DNA of 64,000 bases from the NCBI GenBank assembly GCA_948099385.1, contig CANUEZ040000105.1, positions 3,839,001-3,903,000 of the forward strand, written 5' to 3'. A program made the position numbers and the translations under genes. Below are positions 46,349 through 58,459 of this stretch, in pieces; the first letter of the stretch is position 1; each line of letters opens with the position of its first letter. The stretch is from Fasciola hepatica. Its lineage: Eukaryota; Platyhelminthes; Trematoda; Plagiorchiida; Fasciolidae. Under the pieces are notes generated by a model. It worked only from the letters and a program-made list of their open reading frames with translations. It was not told the DNA's origin and did not search any database.

Positions 46349-49300
46349 ATTGTCTATCGGACCCGAATGCGTCGCACACATCGGAGGTCAAAGTGAGCAG
46401 TTTACCCACGGAACTACAGGGTATATGCGCTGAGGATGCCGAGAATTTTTGTATGTTTGTGCGAGAAACGGCGTTTGTGTACCTGACGCGGTTTATAAAC
46501 CGTCGTACCCGTAAAGCGGATAGTCATTCCGGTCAACTTGTGCGTGAAATGAGCAGACTACCCAGGGAACGATACCTTCACAAAGTTGACCTGGGAATCG
46601 TAGTAAAGATCATGCATAGGCATAATCACGGACTGTATCCCGTGAAGGTGAAAACTCGCCGGAATATCAGGTATGTAGTGCTCCATTTCTCCTAGCAATC
46701 TCCTCCTTTCCGGAACGCAGACGTCGAAGAACCCTGGTAAACGACTGAGAGCTTGGGCGCGTGCTTTATTTGTCTCAACGATCCCCTTCGAGCAGCTGTG
46801 TGTCTAGTGGAAATAAGTTGCTACAGAACATGGAAAGCACCGCTACTTACTGTAAGAAAACCAGGAAATCAAGTGTCGAGGAAGCCTTGAAACCAAGCGT
46901 GGTTTGCACAAAGTCTAGTGTTATAATTGAGCCCATTCGCCTGAGACTAATAGCTTTTGGCGTTGTGGTGATAAGAGGGTTGACCTTCGTGGATAGTGGC
47001 TCGGGAGCCACTTTGTTGAAGAAGGAATTATCAGAGAGATGAAATTAAAGGGGGCTACACTTCATTAGTAGTAAGATGTACCCAGGTCATCCAGTCGAAC
47101 AAACTGCACCTACGGATCGTCTCCTTGGTTACCAACGATCAGGCAGAGATCTTAGAAGCGTTCACCAGTATAAATCCACCGATGAGAGCGCCTGTTTTGA
47201 TGCAGTCGATTTGGACTCAGTGGCCGCGTCTCGACGGCATCACAGTCGAAGAGTGACTGAATAATAAAGTAGACCTGTTGGTCGGTTGCGACGTACCAAA
47301 AGCACACTGAGTGTTGAATGAAAGGATAGGAAGCTGCAAAGCACAGTATGCCGTGAGCGCAATATTTGGTTGGATCTTAAATGGCAACACAAACGGAAGA
47401 GACGGCGACCAAATCCAAATCAACTGCACTTCGGAAATAATAGCGAACATTAAACAGGCATTCGAACACCTGTATAAGGCTGAATTTGCTGGAGTGACAG
47501 TTGTTAGAGACGCCTCGCCTCAAGAAGATAAGTTAGCTCTGAAAATGTTTACCGAGAACGCCAAGTACGTAACCGATTATTTTGAGGTTCTCGTGCCGTG
47601 AAGGCCCAGCCGAAGACCCATGCCGAATAGCCGATAGATTACCCTGAAAAGGTAATGCTCCCTCAAAAATAAACTGATTCGAAAACCGCAATTAGGGACA
47701 GAATATATGTGAGTCCTACGAAATAACGAAGACTTGGGTTAGGTAGAAAGAGCAGATGCGACATTTATTGACGCAAATCTGATCTGGTATCCAACCCCTC
47801 ACCCGGCCATGAATCCAAAGAAACCGGAAATTGTCGGAGTGATCTTTGATTGTGCTGCGAAATGTCACTGTGTCACTCAACGAGCATATAGTACAGGGCC
47901 CAGACTGGATGACGCCACTAGTTGAAATCTTACACCGTTTTCGGCTGTAAAAAGTAGACGTTTCTGTGGATATGCGCGAAGCTGTCCTACAAGTCAAGAT
48001 ACCCGTTAGAGAGATACTTTCCGTCTTCTCTGGTGGCCCGAAGAACATAAAGTCCAGAACTTCGATGTTGACAGACTAACAGTTCATCCATTCGGAACAG
48101 TATCATCTATTTTCTGCGCTAACTTTGCTCTCCGGGAAATTCTCAAGCATTTCGGTGACACCAGCAATATATTAGGAAGAGCACTAAACTGAACGGGTTG
48201 GGACAAACCTCTCCAGGACGACGACAAGCAATGGTGTGACTGATTCGACAGCCTAGATCAACTCGGCAAGATCAGGATACGAAGATGTTTGACAAAAATC
48301 AAGTGTGCACCCGACGCTGAACTCGTTTTGTTTTCAGATACATCAGAAGTGGACTACGGGGTAATGGCTTACGGCTGCTGGGCAGATGAAAATGGTAGGC
48401 GGCACAATCAGATAGTGTTCGCAAAGGCGAGAGTAGCCCCACTGAAGATTGCACCCATTCCGAGGCTAGAATTGGCTGCAGCAGTACTGCTCGTGAGAAT
48501 AACCATACTGATTAGGAAATGTTTCAGTCAACTAGACTGAGAATCGAAATTTTGGCCGGATTCATCAGTTGTAGTGCATACTCCTTTTAACATCGTGGCC
48601 AATAGACTCACAGTGATTCATGAGTCTACCGAGGCCAGGCAGTGGTACTACGTACAACCCGCCAGTAACCCAGCCGATTTCTGCTCAAGGGGCCTAAGAA
48701 CACTAAAAAATGCAGATGTGAACAATGGTGCCGGATTTCCTGGCTGCATCAAAAGAGAGGTGGCTAGCATTATCAGGACCCAAGCCTGCAGATGCCGATA
48801 TTGGAACGAAACTGGTAATACTGGCCACAGACTCTGAGGAAACCGGAAACCTAATAAGGCAATTGTGTTATTTTCCAGACTGGACTCAAATATTGAGAGC
48901 CGTGGCCTGGTGGACGAGATGCAAGGCACTTTTGACTGTTACGAAAGGCGCACGACCACAAAACAGGTTAAATGTAGGAACGATATTGCCAGGTGAGTTA
49001 AACCAAACGGAAATCGATGTTCCGCGTCGGCTCCAGCTGCACGCCTTTCCATTCGAGACCCATGAGCTGTCTGGGACCGACCATAGCACCGAAAGAAGCG
49101 GGCTTTACATAATATTATCCGAAAATTGAACCCTGTGCCAGCTAACGGACTATTGAGAGCAAGAGGGAGGTTGGTGAATTGGAACCTACGGGAGGAAACG
49201 AAACATCCCATAATAATTCCCGACAACCACAACATCACGAGATGTCTGATAGATCATTTACACCAAGAAGAGGGACATATATGTTTGAACCACTTGCTGA

Positions 49301-50340
49301 ATAACATTCGTCGACGGTTTTGGGTGACCAAGGGACCAGCGACAGTCTAGAGAGTGATCGGTAAATGCCTAGTGTGTCTTAGCCTAAATGCGGTAACAGG
49401 CGAACAAGTGGTGGCCCCCCTTCCAGAAGTGAGAGTGCAATCAGAATGGCACTCATTCCTGGAGATCGGCGTTGGCTATTTCGGTCCACTTTTCGTGCGA
49501 CAACGGAGGAGCACACAGAAAAGGTGTGACTGCCTAATAACATGTTTACAATCCAGAGTTGCTCATCTCAAAGTGGTACAAAACGTGACCTACAATTCGT
49601 TAATAATGGCTTTCAAAAGGTTCGTTGCCAAGCGAGGCGTTCCCAAAATCATACACTCAGACAACCTTTCAAATTTAGTTGCAGCAGAGAACGAGTTAGA
49701 CAGACGGTGCAGCCTCCTAAACTGTGCTGAAATAGGGGATAAAACCGTGGCCAGGAAGGAATAGAGTGGCACTTTAACCCACCCTGTGCCAGTCATCGCG
49801 GTGGCGTTTGAGAAAGACTGACACGATCGGCCAAGAAAATACACACGACTCTGATCTCACGAAAAATCACCGATAACGAAATGTTGAACATCCTACTAAA
49901 TGAAATAGAACGCACACTGAACAATAGAACTCTAAAGCCGATTGTCCCAGATCTGGAAGGCGAACCGGCTCGCACCCCCAATGATCTGTTGTTACTGCGA
50001 TCAAATATGGGAGCAGCCACTCCAAAAACTCTACGTGAAACGTACATCATAGGATGGAAGTAACTCAATCACCTAGCACGGACGTTCAGGAAACGTCGGA
50101 CGAGGGTGTACTTACCGACACTGCAGCTTCGACAAAAGTGGATCGTTAAAGAAAGATCATTCAGACGTGGCAATTTCGTCATCTCTGTGGAGGGCCATTT
50201 ACACAAACATGAATGGCTCACTGGAGTGATCAAGGACTGTCGTACGGAAATCGATGGCCTCGAAGGCACGATGGTGATGAAAACTACCGACGGGGACCTA
50301 CTGCGGGAGGACCGTTAATTGTGTTTGCTCGAAGGAGATA
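46349..50340 (+). pseudogene. BEL/Pao element: rest of gag, protease, RT, RNase H, integrase
   Basis: Gag resumes with CLSDPNASH and SSLPTELQGI in the same reading as before the GypA insertion. Protease: FVDSGSGATLLKKE (about 46993-47034). Pre-RT: VDLLVGCDVPKAH (47271-47310), YAVSAIFGWILNGNTNG (47349-47400). RT: FRLLWWPEEH and VHPFGTVSSIFCANFALREI (48020-48150), then TGWDKPLQDDDKQW (48197); the stretch that should hold the catalytic YxDD is missing between ALN and TGWD. RNase H: LVLFSDTSEVDYGVMAYGCW, KARVAPLKIAPIPRLELAAA (48308-48490); ASNPADFCSRGL (48662-48697). Integrase: HLHQEEGHICLNHLL zinc block; GVGYFGPLFV where family has GVDYFGP, so a catalytic Asp is lost (49471-49480); RFVAKRGVPKIIHSDN. 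C-terminal block to DGDLLREDR (50318). Several stops and frame changes: inactive. Its last about 600 bp lie inside the palindrome. Confidence 0.88.
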
Positions 50341-52101
50341 GTGGCGAGGACGACTTCGACGCAAGAAATCAAGCTCAGCGCAAGGTTATTGTGATATGTC
50401 TCCTAATCTATGGTGCCGATTGACGCTGAATTTATAGCATTTGTCCCTCACGTATCTGCCAAGGGACCTGACCCCGCACACAATCTTGAAAGTACATTTA
50501 CAACTAACTTGATACGATGTTCACAACTCACAACCCCGCCAGCTCAAAGTGGGTTGTTGTGCCGTCAAATTTCCAATAATTACCGAAATATTATCAGACT
50601 CGACCACACGACCACCTGATTGGCTGTTGAGAGAAAAGAAAGAATATGTCGATGTGTTGACAGCTCCTACGGCCAATCACATGCGTCGTCCAATTGACAC
50701 ATGTTCTCGATGCACTTATGCACCGCAATGCTGAATTTCGCACTAGCAAATGACCAATTCAAGCGTAGATATTGCGGTCTACAATGCACCGCGGTGAGTA
50801 ACTGCACAACAGATGTGAGCGTAACTGTCCCCATTACCTCAAAACGTGCATACTCTTTTATTTACGGATGTGCTGCTGTAGTATTATCAAAAGAAGTAGT
50901 AAAGAGAACGTGCAAACAAAACGCATGTTAAATGGCATATGCCACTGGTTAACGAGGTGAATTGCGAAATTATAGGTAAGTGAATATTATTCGGTAACAG
51001 TGTGACCGGAAAAGATGATAGTCAGTCAACGTTCCGGTTACCGCAGGTAACCTTTCACGAGACCAGTTTACGATGGAATTGCAAAATCGTTTCTGGTAAT
51101 GAAATACTAAATTACAGTACTACCAGTTGGTGATGTGTCGCATTTGACGGCTGTCGTGCGTGTGTGTTTGCATTAATCTAGTGCCCTGGAAATGCCAAAC
51201 GAGGTTGTCAACAAATAATCTGCTTAGCGTTATTCTTATATTAAAGTGATCACTGTGAACACATTAACCTGCATAGCTCGTTCATCTCCGTTCAGTGTCC
51301 ATAAATTGCACGGCTGTCACGCCAGTTGACGTTCTGTTATCTTCTCCGTGTCAGGCGATATGTGATCACTGAGAAACAACGCTCAGTAAGAAAGACTTCT
51401 TCAGAAGGCTCAGGACTTAAAAAACGATATACAGTATACTTTATATTGTATTTTCTCGACGACTTCGCTGAGTGAATAAACATTTGAGCTACAAGAGAAA
51501 GAGTAAACTGATTACTGTCCCTTCGGATATGTGGATTTCACACCACTACAACAAGGGCAAAATTAGTCTCTGTATAGTTGCCATAGACACTTACATTGGA
51601 CGGTATAATTCTAAATTCCCAACGTATCTTGTGACCCCAAAGGTGTTCTAATAATCCGTGGTATGCAGGAAGTTCAATGTAAATTGGAGCTCTGGAAACG
51701 TGAACAAATTAGATGACCCATTGTTCATTAGGTTACGATGAATGAAAATGGAAGAGAGACAAGTAAAACGTTTTCTTTTTCGTGGTACATGCCAGAAATG
51801 CAAGGGAAATTCTGCATTATGGAATAACTATTGGAGAAAAGGTAAAATACGATGAATTTAAGATGGACCGACGGAGCATCATAGTGTCCTGTGGGTTACT
51901 GTCCTATTTGTTGCGGTCTTGCACAGATTTCTCCTAAATATAGCTCAATTTACAAATACAGATTTCAAACGTCACCTATTTTTATGCGTATTTAGACAAG
52001 GGCTCTATCGCACACTTTTTCCGTTACAACTGAACAGTTGCACCTACCCAAGAACGTCACTGAGAACGTGTATGACCATTTTTGTATCCGTTGTCAATCA
52101 T

Positions 52102-52104
<3 letters not shown>
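50341..52104. other. Palindrome left arm, non-coding part
   Basis: Downstream of BEL. It may contain the BEL 3' LTR, since the body of the element ends near 50330, but no upstream LTR copy remains to define it. No other gene seen. Confidence 0.4.

Positions 52105-52164
<60 letters not shown>
52105..52164. repeat. (TA)n microsatellite in left arm
   Basis: About 60 bp of TA. The mirror tract in the right arm is 54464-54519, about 4 bp shorter. Confidence 0.95.
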
Positions 52165-52167
<3 letters not shown>

Positions 52168-52907
52168 AATACTTGGTGTGCGTGATCAGTGGTACAATTC
52201 AGAAGGGATGCGAAATAAAGATTAGGATTATCTCATTCACTTTCTATTCCATCGAATAACTATTATGTACGTCAATGTAAATTAATCCATAGAATAAATT
52301 TATGCAAATCAAATGGTCAAATGATCGTGCTTTATCATAATGATACATGTATGAAGCTGCTTGTTATAATTGGAATGGGCATACAAATATAAAAATAATT
52401 GCGCCCCAATAAAACAGGAGTTAGGTGTTCATCAGTTTGTGTGTGTGGAATAAAGATTTCAAGAGACTTGCTTCTATATGGACCGTATTCTGATAAGTAA
52501 TGATGAATTTGGTTCGAAATAATGTAGTTCATTCTTCTTTATGGAGGCAGAGGGCATCACTCCCACGGAAGCCCCATCACCACCGCGATTATCAAAGACC
52601 AGGACACTGATATCTTCTCAGTAACCAGGATGTGTATTTTTCCATGTAATTGATCACGTCGCCACCTAAGTGGCACAGCTGTACATTCGCGTGAACCAGT
52701 TTGTGTGTTTTCATTTCTTCTCATATGAATGGTTTGGTGACGAGCCTACTAACGGATGGATGTGATGCCTTAATCTCGGAAGCCGAATACAAGAAACTAG
52801 TCGCTATGGCTTCACATGTGACCTTTGTCTGTTCTCCAAACCATATGTGCCATTTTGTATGTAATCGATGGCACCACCTTTTCTTCTGGAGTCAGCTCAT
52901 CAAGTAC

Positions 52908-53186
52908 TCAAAATGATTTCACAAAACTACGTTCCATTTCCGGCACTCGACTTGACATAGTATCTCTCTCATTGAGCGCTTGACAACGTAAAGCTACAGT
53001 AGTGATGTTAATCCGATTCCCCTTCAGAACGGTGAGATATTGTTTGGGATATTCTGAATTGGATATGCACTCATCCAGAAACTGAAGACGAGCCTTCGCC
53101 AGAGCCAATTTCGTACGGAACTTCACGTAACTGTTAAGTTCACGGAGTACGGCTGGGTCTTTGGCCATGTGGAACCACTTGAACAT
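52908..53186 (-). pseudogene. Penelope-like N-terminal fragment? (left-arm copy)
   Basis: A 92-codon frame identical to 53441-53719. See that entry. Confidence 0.45.
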
Positions 53187-53271
53187 TCCACACTGTGATC
53201 AGTTTCACATGCACACACGCACGTGCACAGACAGATTTGGATTGTCATTCTTCGTTCTTATTTTGTGAGTC

Positions 53272-53273
<2 letters not shown>

Positions 53274-53355
<82 letters not shown>
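53274..53355. repeat. (TA)n tract at the centre of the palindrome
   Basis: About 80 bp of near-pure TA with one TG interruption (53344), flanked symmetrically by GAGTCAT/ATGACTC. The symmetry axis is at 53313.5. Confidence 0.97.
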
Positions 53356-53440
53356 GACTCACAAAATAAGAACGAAGAATGACAATCCAAATCTGTCTGT
53401 GCACGTGCGTGTGTGCATGTGAAACTGATCACAGTGTGGA

Positions 53441-53719
53441 ATGTTCAAGTGGTTCCACATGGCCAAAGACCCAGCCGTACTCCGTGAACTTAACAGTTAC
53501 GTGAAGTTCCGTACGAAATTGGCTCTGGCGAAGGCTCGTCTTCAGTTTCTGGATGAGTGCATATCCAATTCAGAATATCCCAAACAATATCTCACCGTTC
53601 TGAAGGGGAATCGGATTAACATCACTACTGTAGCTTTACGTTGTCAAGCGCTCAATGAGAGAGATACTATGTCAAGTCGAGTGCCGGAAATGGAACGTAG
53701 TTTTGTGAAATCATTTTGA
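53441..53719 (+). pseudogene. Helical fragment resembling the N-terminus of Penelope-like elements
   Basis: A 92-codon frame with ELNSYVKFRTKLALAKARLQ, FLDECISNSEYPKQYLTVLK and ALRCQALNERDTMSS; after the stop the frame reads VLDELTPEEK. The pattern (basic helical segment, 'FLxxCxxxxxyPkqYxxxLkrnrI', 'xxHALNERD', 'LTPEEk') is what I associate with the region before the RT in Penelope-like elements of flatworms. This is a family-resemblance inference, not a motif with catalytic residues. No RT follows, so the fragment is incomplete. Confidence 0.45.
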
Positions 53720-54459
53720 GTACTTGATGAGCTGACTCCAGAAGAAAAGGTGGTGCCATCGATTACATACAAAATGGCACATATGGTTTGGAGAACAGAC
53801 AAAGGTCACATGTGAAGCCATAGCGACTAGTTTCTTGTATTCGGCTTCCGAGATTAAGGCATCACATCCATCCGTTAGTAGGCTCGTCACCAAACCATTC
53901 ATATGAGAAGAAATGAAAACACACAAACTGGTTCACGCGAATGTACAGCTGTGCCACTTAGGTGGCGACGTGATCAATTACATGGAAAAATACACATCCT
54001 GGTTACTGAGAAGATATCAGTGTCCTGGTCTTTGATAATCGCGGTGGTGATGGGGCTTCCGTGGGAGTGATGCCCTCTGCCTCCATAAAGAAGAATGAAC
54101 TACATTATTTCGAACCAAATTCATCATTACTTATCAGAATACGGTCCATATAGAAGCAAGTCTCTTGAAATCTTTATTCCACACACACAAACTGATGAAC
54201 ACCTAACTCCTGTTTTATTGGGGCGCAATTATTTTTATATTTGTATGCCCATTCCAATTATAACAAGCAGCTTCATACATGTATCATTATGATAAAGCAC
54301 GATCATTTGACCATTTGATTTGCATAAATTTATTCTATGGATTAATTTACATTGACGTACATAATAGTTATTCGATGGAATAGAAAGTGAATGAGATAAT
54401 CCTAATCTTTATTTCGCATCCCTTCTGAATTGTACCACTGATCACGCACACCAAGTATT

Positions 54460-54463
<4 letters not shown>

Positions 54464-54519
<56 letters not shown>
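54464..54519. repeat. (TA)n microsatellite in right arm
   Basis: About 56 bp; mirror of 52105-52164. Confidence 0.95.
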
Positions 54520-54521
<2 letters not shown>

Positions 54522-56280
54522 ATGATTGACAACGGATACAAAAATGGTCATACACGTTCTCAGTGACGTTCTTGGGTAGGTGCAACTGTTCAGTTGTAAC
54601 GGAAAAAGTGTGCGATAGAGCCCTTGTCTAAATACGCATAAAAATAGGTGACGTTTGAAATCTGTATTTGTAAATTGAGCTATATTTAGGAGAAATCTGT
54701 GCAAGACCGCAACAAATAGGACAGTAACCCACAGGACACTATGATGCTCCGTCGGTCCATCTTAAATTCATCGTATTTTACCTTTTCTCCAATAGTTATT
54801 CCATAATGCAGAATTTCCCTTGCATTTCTGGCATGTACCACGAAAAAGAAAACGTTTTACTTGTCTCTCTTCCATTTTCATTCATCGTAACCTAATGAAC
54901 AATGGGTCATCTAATTTGTTCACGTTTCCAGAGCTCCAATTTACATTGAACTTCCTGCATACCACGGATTATTAGAACACCTTTGGGGTCACAAGATACG
55001 TTGGGAATTTAGAATTATACCGTCCAATGTAAGTGTCTATGGCAACTATACAGAGACTAATTTTGCCCTTGTTGTAGTGGTGTGAAATCCACATATCCGA
55101 AGGGACAGTAATCAGTTTACTCTTTCTCTTGTAGCTCAAATGTTTATTCACTCAGCGAAGTCGTCGAGAAAATACAATATAAAGTATACTGTATATCGTT
55201 TTTTAAGTCCTGAGCCTTCTGAAGAAGTCTTTCTTACTGAGCGTTGTTTCTCAGTGATCACATATCGCCTGACACGGAGAAGATAACAGAACGTCAACTG
55301 GCGTGACAGCCGTGCAATTTATGGACACTGAACGGAGATGAACGAGCTATGCAGGTTAATGTGTTCACAGTGATTACTTTAATATAAGAATAACGCTAAG
55401 CAGATTATTTGTTGACAACCTCGTTTGGCATTTCCAGGGCACTAGATTAATGCAAACACACACGCACGACAGCCGTCAAATGCGACACATCACCAACTGG
55501 TAGTACTGTAATTTAGTATTTCATTACCAGAAACGATTTTGCAATTCCATCGTAAACTGGTCTCGTGAAAGGTTACCTGCGGTAACCGGAACGTTGACTG
55601 ACTATCATCTTTTCCGGTCACACTGTTACCGAATAATATTCACTTACCTATAATTTCGCAATTCACCTCGTTAACCAGTGGCATATGCCATTTAACATGC
55701 GTTTTGTTTGCACGTTCTCTTTACTACTTCTTTTGATAATACTACAGCAGCACATCCGTAAATAAAAGAGTATGCACGTTTTGAGGTAATGGGGACAGTT
55801 ACGCTCACATCTGTTGTGCAGTTACTCACCGCGGTGCATTGTAGACCGCAATATCTACGCTTGAATTGGTCATTTGCTAGTGCGAAATTCAGCATTGCGG
55901 TGCATAAGTGCATCGAGAACATGTGTCAATTGGACGACGCATGTGATTGGCCGTAGGAGCTGTCAACACATCGACATATTCTTTCTTTTCTCTCAACAGC
56001 CAATCAGGTGGTCGTGTGGTCGAGTCTGATAATATTTCGGTAATTATTGGAAATTTGACGGCACAACAACCCACTTTGAGCTGGCGGGGTTGTGAGTTGT
56101 GAACATCGTATCAAGTTAGTTGTAAATGTACTTTCAAGATTGTGTGCGGGGTCAGGTCCCTTGGCAGATACGTGAGGGACAAATGCTATAAATTCAGCGT
56201 CAATCGGCACCATAGATTAGGAGACATATCACAATAACCTTGCGCTGAGCTTGATTTCTTGCGTCGAAGTCGTCCTCGCC
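54520..56280. other. Palindrome right arm, non-coding mirror of 50341-52104
   Basis: Inverse duplicate of the left-arm stretch, with no additional feature. Confidence 0.5.
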
Positions 56281-57189
56281 ACTATCTCCTTCGAGCAAAC
56301 ACAATTAACGGTCCTCCCGCAGTAGGTCCCCGTCGGTAGTTTTCATCACCATCGTGCCTTCGAGGCCATCGATTTCCGTACGACAGTCCTTGATCACTCC
56401 AGTGAGCCATTCATGTTTGTGTAAATGGCCCTCCACAGAGATGACGAAATTGCCACGTCTGAATGATCTTTCTTTAACGATCCACTTTTGTCGAAGCTGC
56501 AGTGTCGGTAAGTACACCCTCGTCCGACGTTTCCTGAACGTCCGTGCTAGGTGATTGAGTTACTTCCATCCTATGATGTACGTTTCACGTAGAGTTTTTG
56601 GAGTAGCTGCTCCCATATTTGATCGCAGTGTAAGGTTGATTAGACCTTACTTCGCGGTTTCCTTAGTAAACGCGTGCTTCGGTCCTTTGTACTGCGTGGA
56701 CCACCTGCACGTTACTCTAATGTGCGGCACTGCACAAATATGTTAACCAGAACAGTATTCTCCACGACCCGTGAGAACGAGAAGGCGATTGGGAGAGATA
56801 GTGGTTAGCGTGTATTTGGGAGCGTGCGTGAGAGCGTGCGCAAGAGCAATGGTCAAATGGCCACCGCGCTTGGCAGTCAGCGTTCAGTTAAACAATAAAC
56901 GTGGTAAAAGTATGAACGAAGATGGCAACCGCTACAGCAGTAACAACAGATCATTGGGGGTGCGAGCCGGTTCGCCTTCCGGATCTGGGACAATCGGCTT
57001 TAGAGTTCTATTGTTCAGTGTGCGTTCTATTTCATTTAGTAGGATATTCAACATTTCGTTATCGGTGATTTTTCGTGAGATCAGAGTCGTGTGTATTTTC
57101 TTGGCCGATCGTGTCAGTCTTTCCCAAACGCCACCGCGATGACTGGCACAGGGTGGGTTAAAGTGCCACTGTATTCCTGCCTGGCCACT
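56281..57189 (-). pseudogene. BEL/Pao integrase C-terminus, right-arm copy split by LTR-B
   Basis: The minus strand repeats the BEL ending (frame 56517-56305 identical to 50106-50318) and, beyond the LTR-B insertion, the integrase segment to about 57189. There the similarity stops abruptly at CTGGCCAC. The rest of BEL is not present on this side. Confidence 0.9.
56629..56936 (+). mobile_element. Solo LTR, family LTR-B, in the right arm only
   Basis: 308 bp, TGTAAGGTTGATTAGACC to ...AACCGCTACA, with an exact 4-bp target duplication GCAG (56625-56628, 56937-56940). The empty site is intact in the left arm (CTGC, 49995-49998). Confidence 0.95.
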
Positions 57190-58056
57190 CGAGTTCTATG
57201 ATGGCGGGTTTGATGCGGTGAAAACTTGCGGCGTCTTGTGTTTTAGTGGAGTTTCTGGCAAACGTCCTTGTCTCACATTCTATATTTCGCGAAAGTGTCC
57301 AAAGTATTTCGTTTGTTGTGTTGATCAAACTAGATTACTGCGGACGAAGAAATGGGTATCGGTTTGTAACGCTCTCGGCTTTCAGTCTGTACACTGTTTT
57401 TGGCGTAGTTGTTTCCTTTTGGGCGCTTGCGTTTGCCACGCATTACTTTCAACTTGATCGATGTAATCGAACTTCACCGGCTATTGACCCTCTAGTGTTT
57501 TGCCTACACTCAACCTCTCTTGGAAACATTTTATTTATCTCCGTCGTTTGCGATGGGTCCACCTTGCGAAGGCGATTTTGAGTCTGAATTTGATTGTGAG
57601 ATGTCGTCTTCACTACTCCATGGTAAGTAATCACCAACTTCCGATTCTTTGCGCATGGGGGCGTGTAGCTCTTCCAGTCATGTCGCCTTAGAAGTAGAAA
57701 ATGCGCAGTTAGAGGTGGAAGCTGCGGAAGCCATGAAAAGTGCTGCGACTACCAAAAGGCGAGCGGCGGAAAGGGGTTAGGACGTCTTCCCGGTGACATT
57801 CACGGATCAACAGGTTATGTTTGTACTTGTCTTCCCGTGGTGGGCTGTAATCAAGACGCTGATGAGGCTGTGACGGTTATTCAGACTGTGAGTAACGCGT
57901 AGCTCAACTAACGATTCCCAAAGCCAGAACAAGATTGATTCGTTGATTCTACTGCGCTGATTTATGAAATTATACGCATATAAAGTTAGGTACCAACCTC
58001 AACCACAACCTTCAACAACCACGACCAGAGTTCTGCAAAGTTCACTGTCGGCAGTT
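57190..58056. other. Unassigned stretch right of the palindrome
   Basis: A short ATG frame (57554-57622, MGPPCEGDFESEFDCEMSSS) ends at a GTAAGT donor, and a charged helical frame follows near 57680-57780. No family is recognised and the splice phases do not join. Confidence 0.3.
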
Positions 58057-58060
58057 CAAG

Positions 58061-58226
58061 TGTAACACGCAGTGGCAATGCTTATCCGACGAGAGTAGCG
58101 CGTGTGTGATCTGCAAGAGCACAAAGGGAAAAACTCCATGAGCCGAGGCCCAGTAAGTGTATCAACAGGCACCAAGACTTACATTAAACGAACAAAAAGA
58201 TGACGGCCTCCAACCTGGCCGTTACA
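58061..58226 (-). repeat. TRIM-like element, left LTR (3' LTR by orientation)
   Basis: Direct repeat of 58460-58624. Confidence 0.9.
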
Positions 58227-58459
58227 TTGCTCCCCCAACGAAAGAACACTGCCTTCAGTGTTCCGTACTCCAACCCAAACCATAGACGTACTAAACCTCC
58301 AGGGGCCACACCTCGGGTAGGCCATACCAGAAGACTTCTACTGGGCCACACCAAATCCGCGCCTCAGACAACTCCACCGTTATCTCCTCGATCCATGTCA
58401 GGTCTATCTCCAGGGCCTCCCACTCCCCTCACTGCGGTCCCGCCGTGGGTGCCAAAAAT

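Larger units (their letters stand above)
49746..53313 (+). repeat. Giant palindrome, left arm
   Basis: The reverse complement recurs at 53314-57189. Mirror positions sum to 106627 near the centre and 106623 further out, a net difference of 4 bases caused by the inner TA tract length. Long identical frames occur in both arms in opposite orientation (for example 50106-50318 plus and 56305-56517 minus). The arm begins inside the BEL integrase and includes the BEL 3' end. Confidence 0.97.
53314..57189 (-). repeat. Giant palindrome, right arm
   Basis: Inverse copy of 49746-53313 with one extra 312-bp block: a solo LTR-B (56629-56936) and its duplicated GCAG. Outside that block the distal about 250 bp (56941-57189) show several substitutions against the left arm, whereas the stretches I compared in the inner 3.2 kb are almost identical. 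Confidence 0.97.

Noticed and set aside
42481..50340. BEL element as a complete LTR-flanked unit
   Set aside because: I could not find matching LTR sequences upstream of gag and downstream of integrase, so LTRs are not annotated.
51919..52259. Frames with long Tyr-Ile repeats
   Set aside because: Translation of the TA microsatellite; the same occurs at 53195-53432 and 54402-54704.
53195..53432. Identical 75-codon frames on both strands at the palindrome centre
   Set aside because: A consequence of the symmetry and the TA repeat, not paired genes.
57554..57780. Two small exons (MGPPCEGDF... and a charged helix) joined by a mini-intron
   Set aside because: Donor and acceptor look fair but the phases do not join into one frame without a stop.
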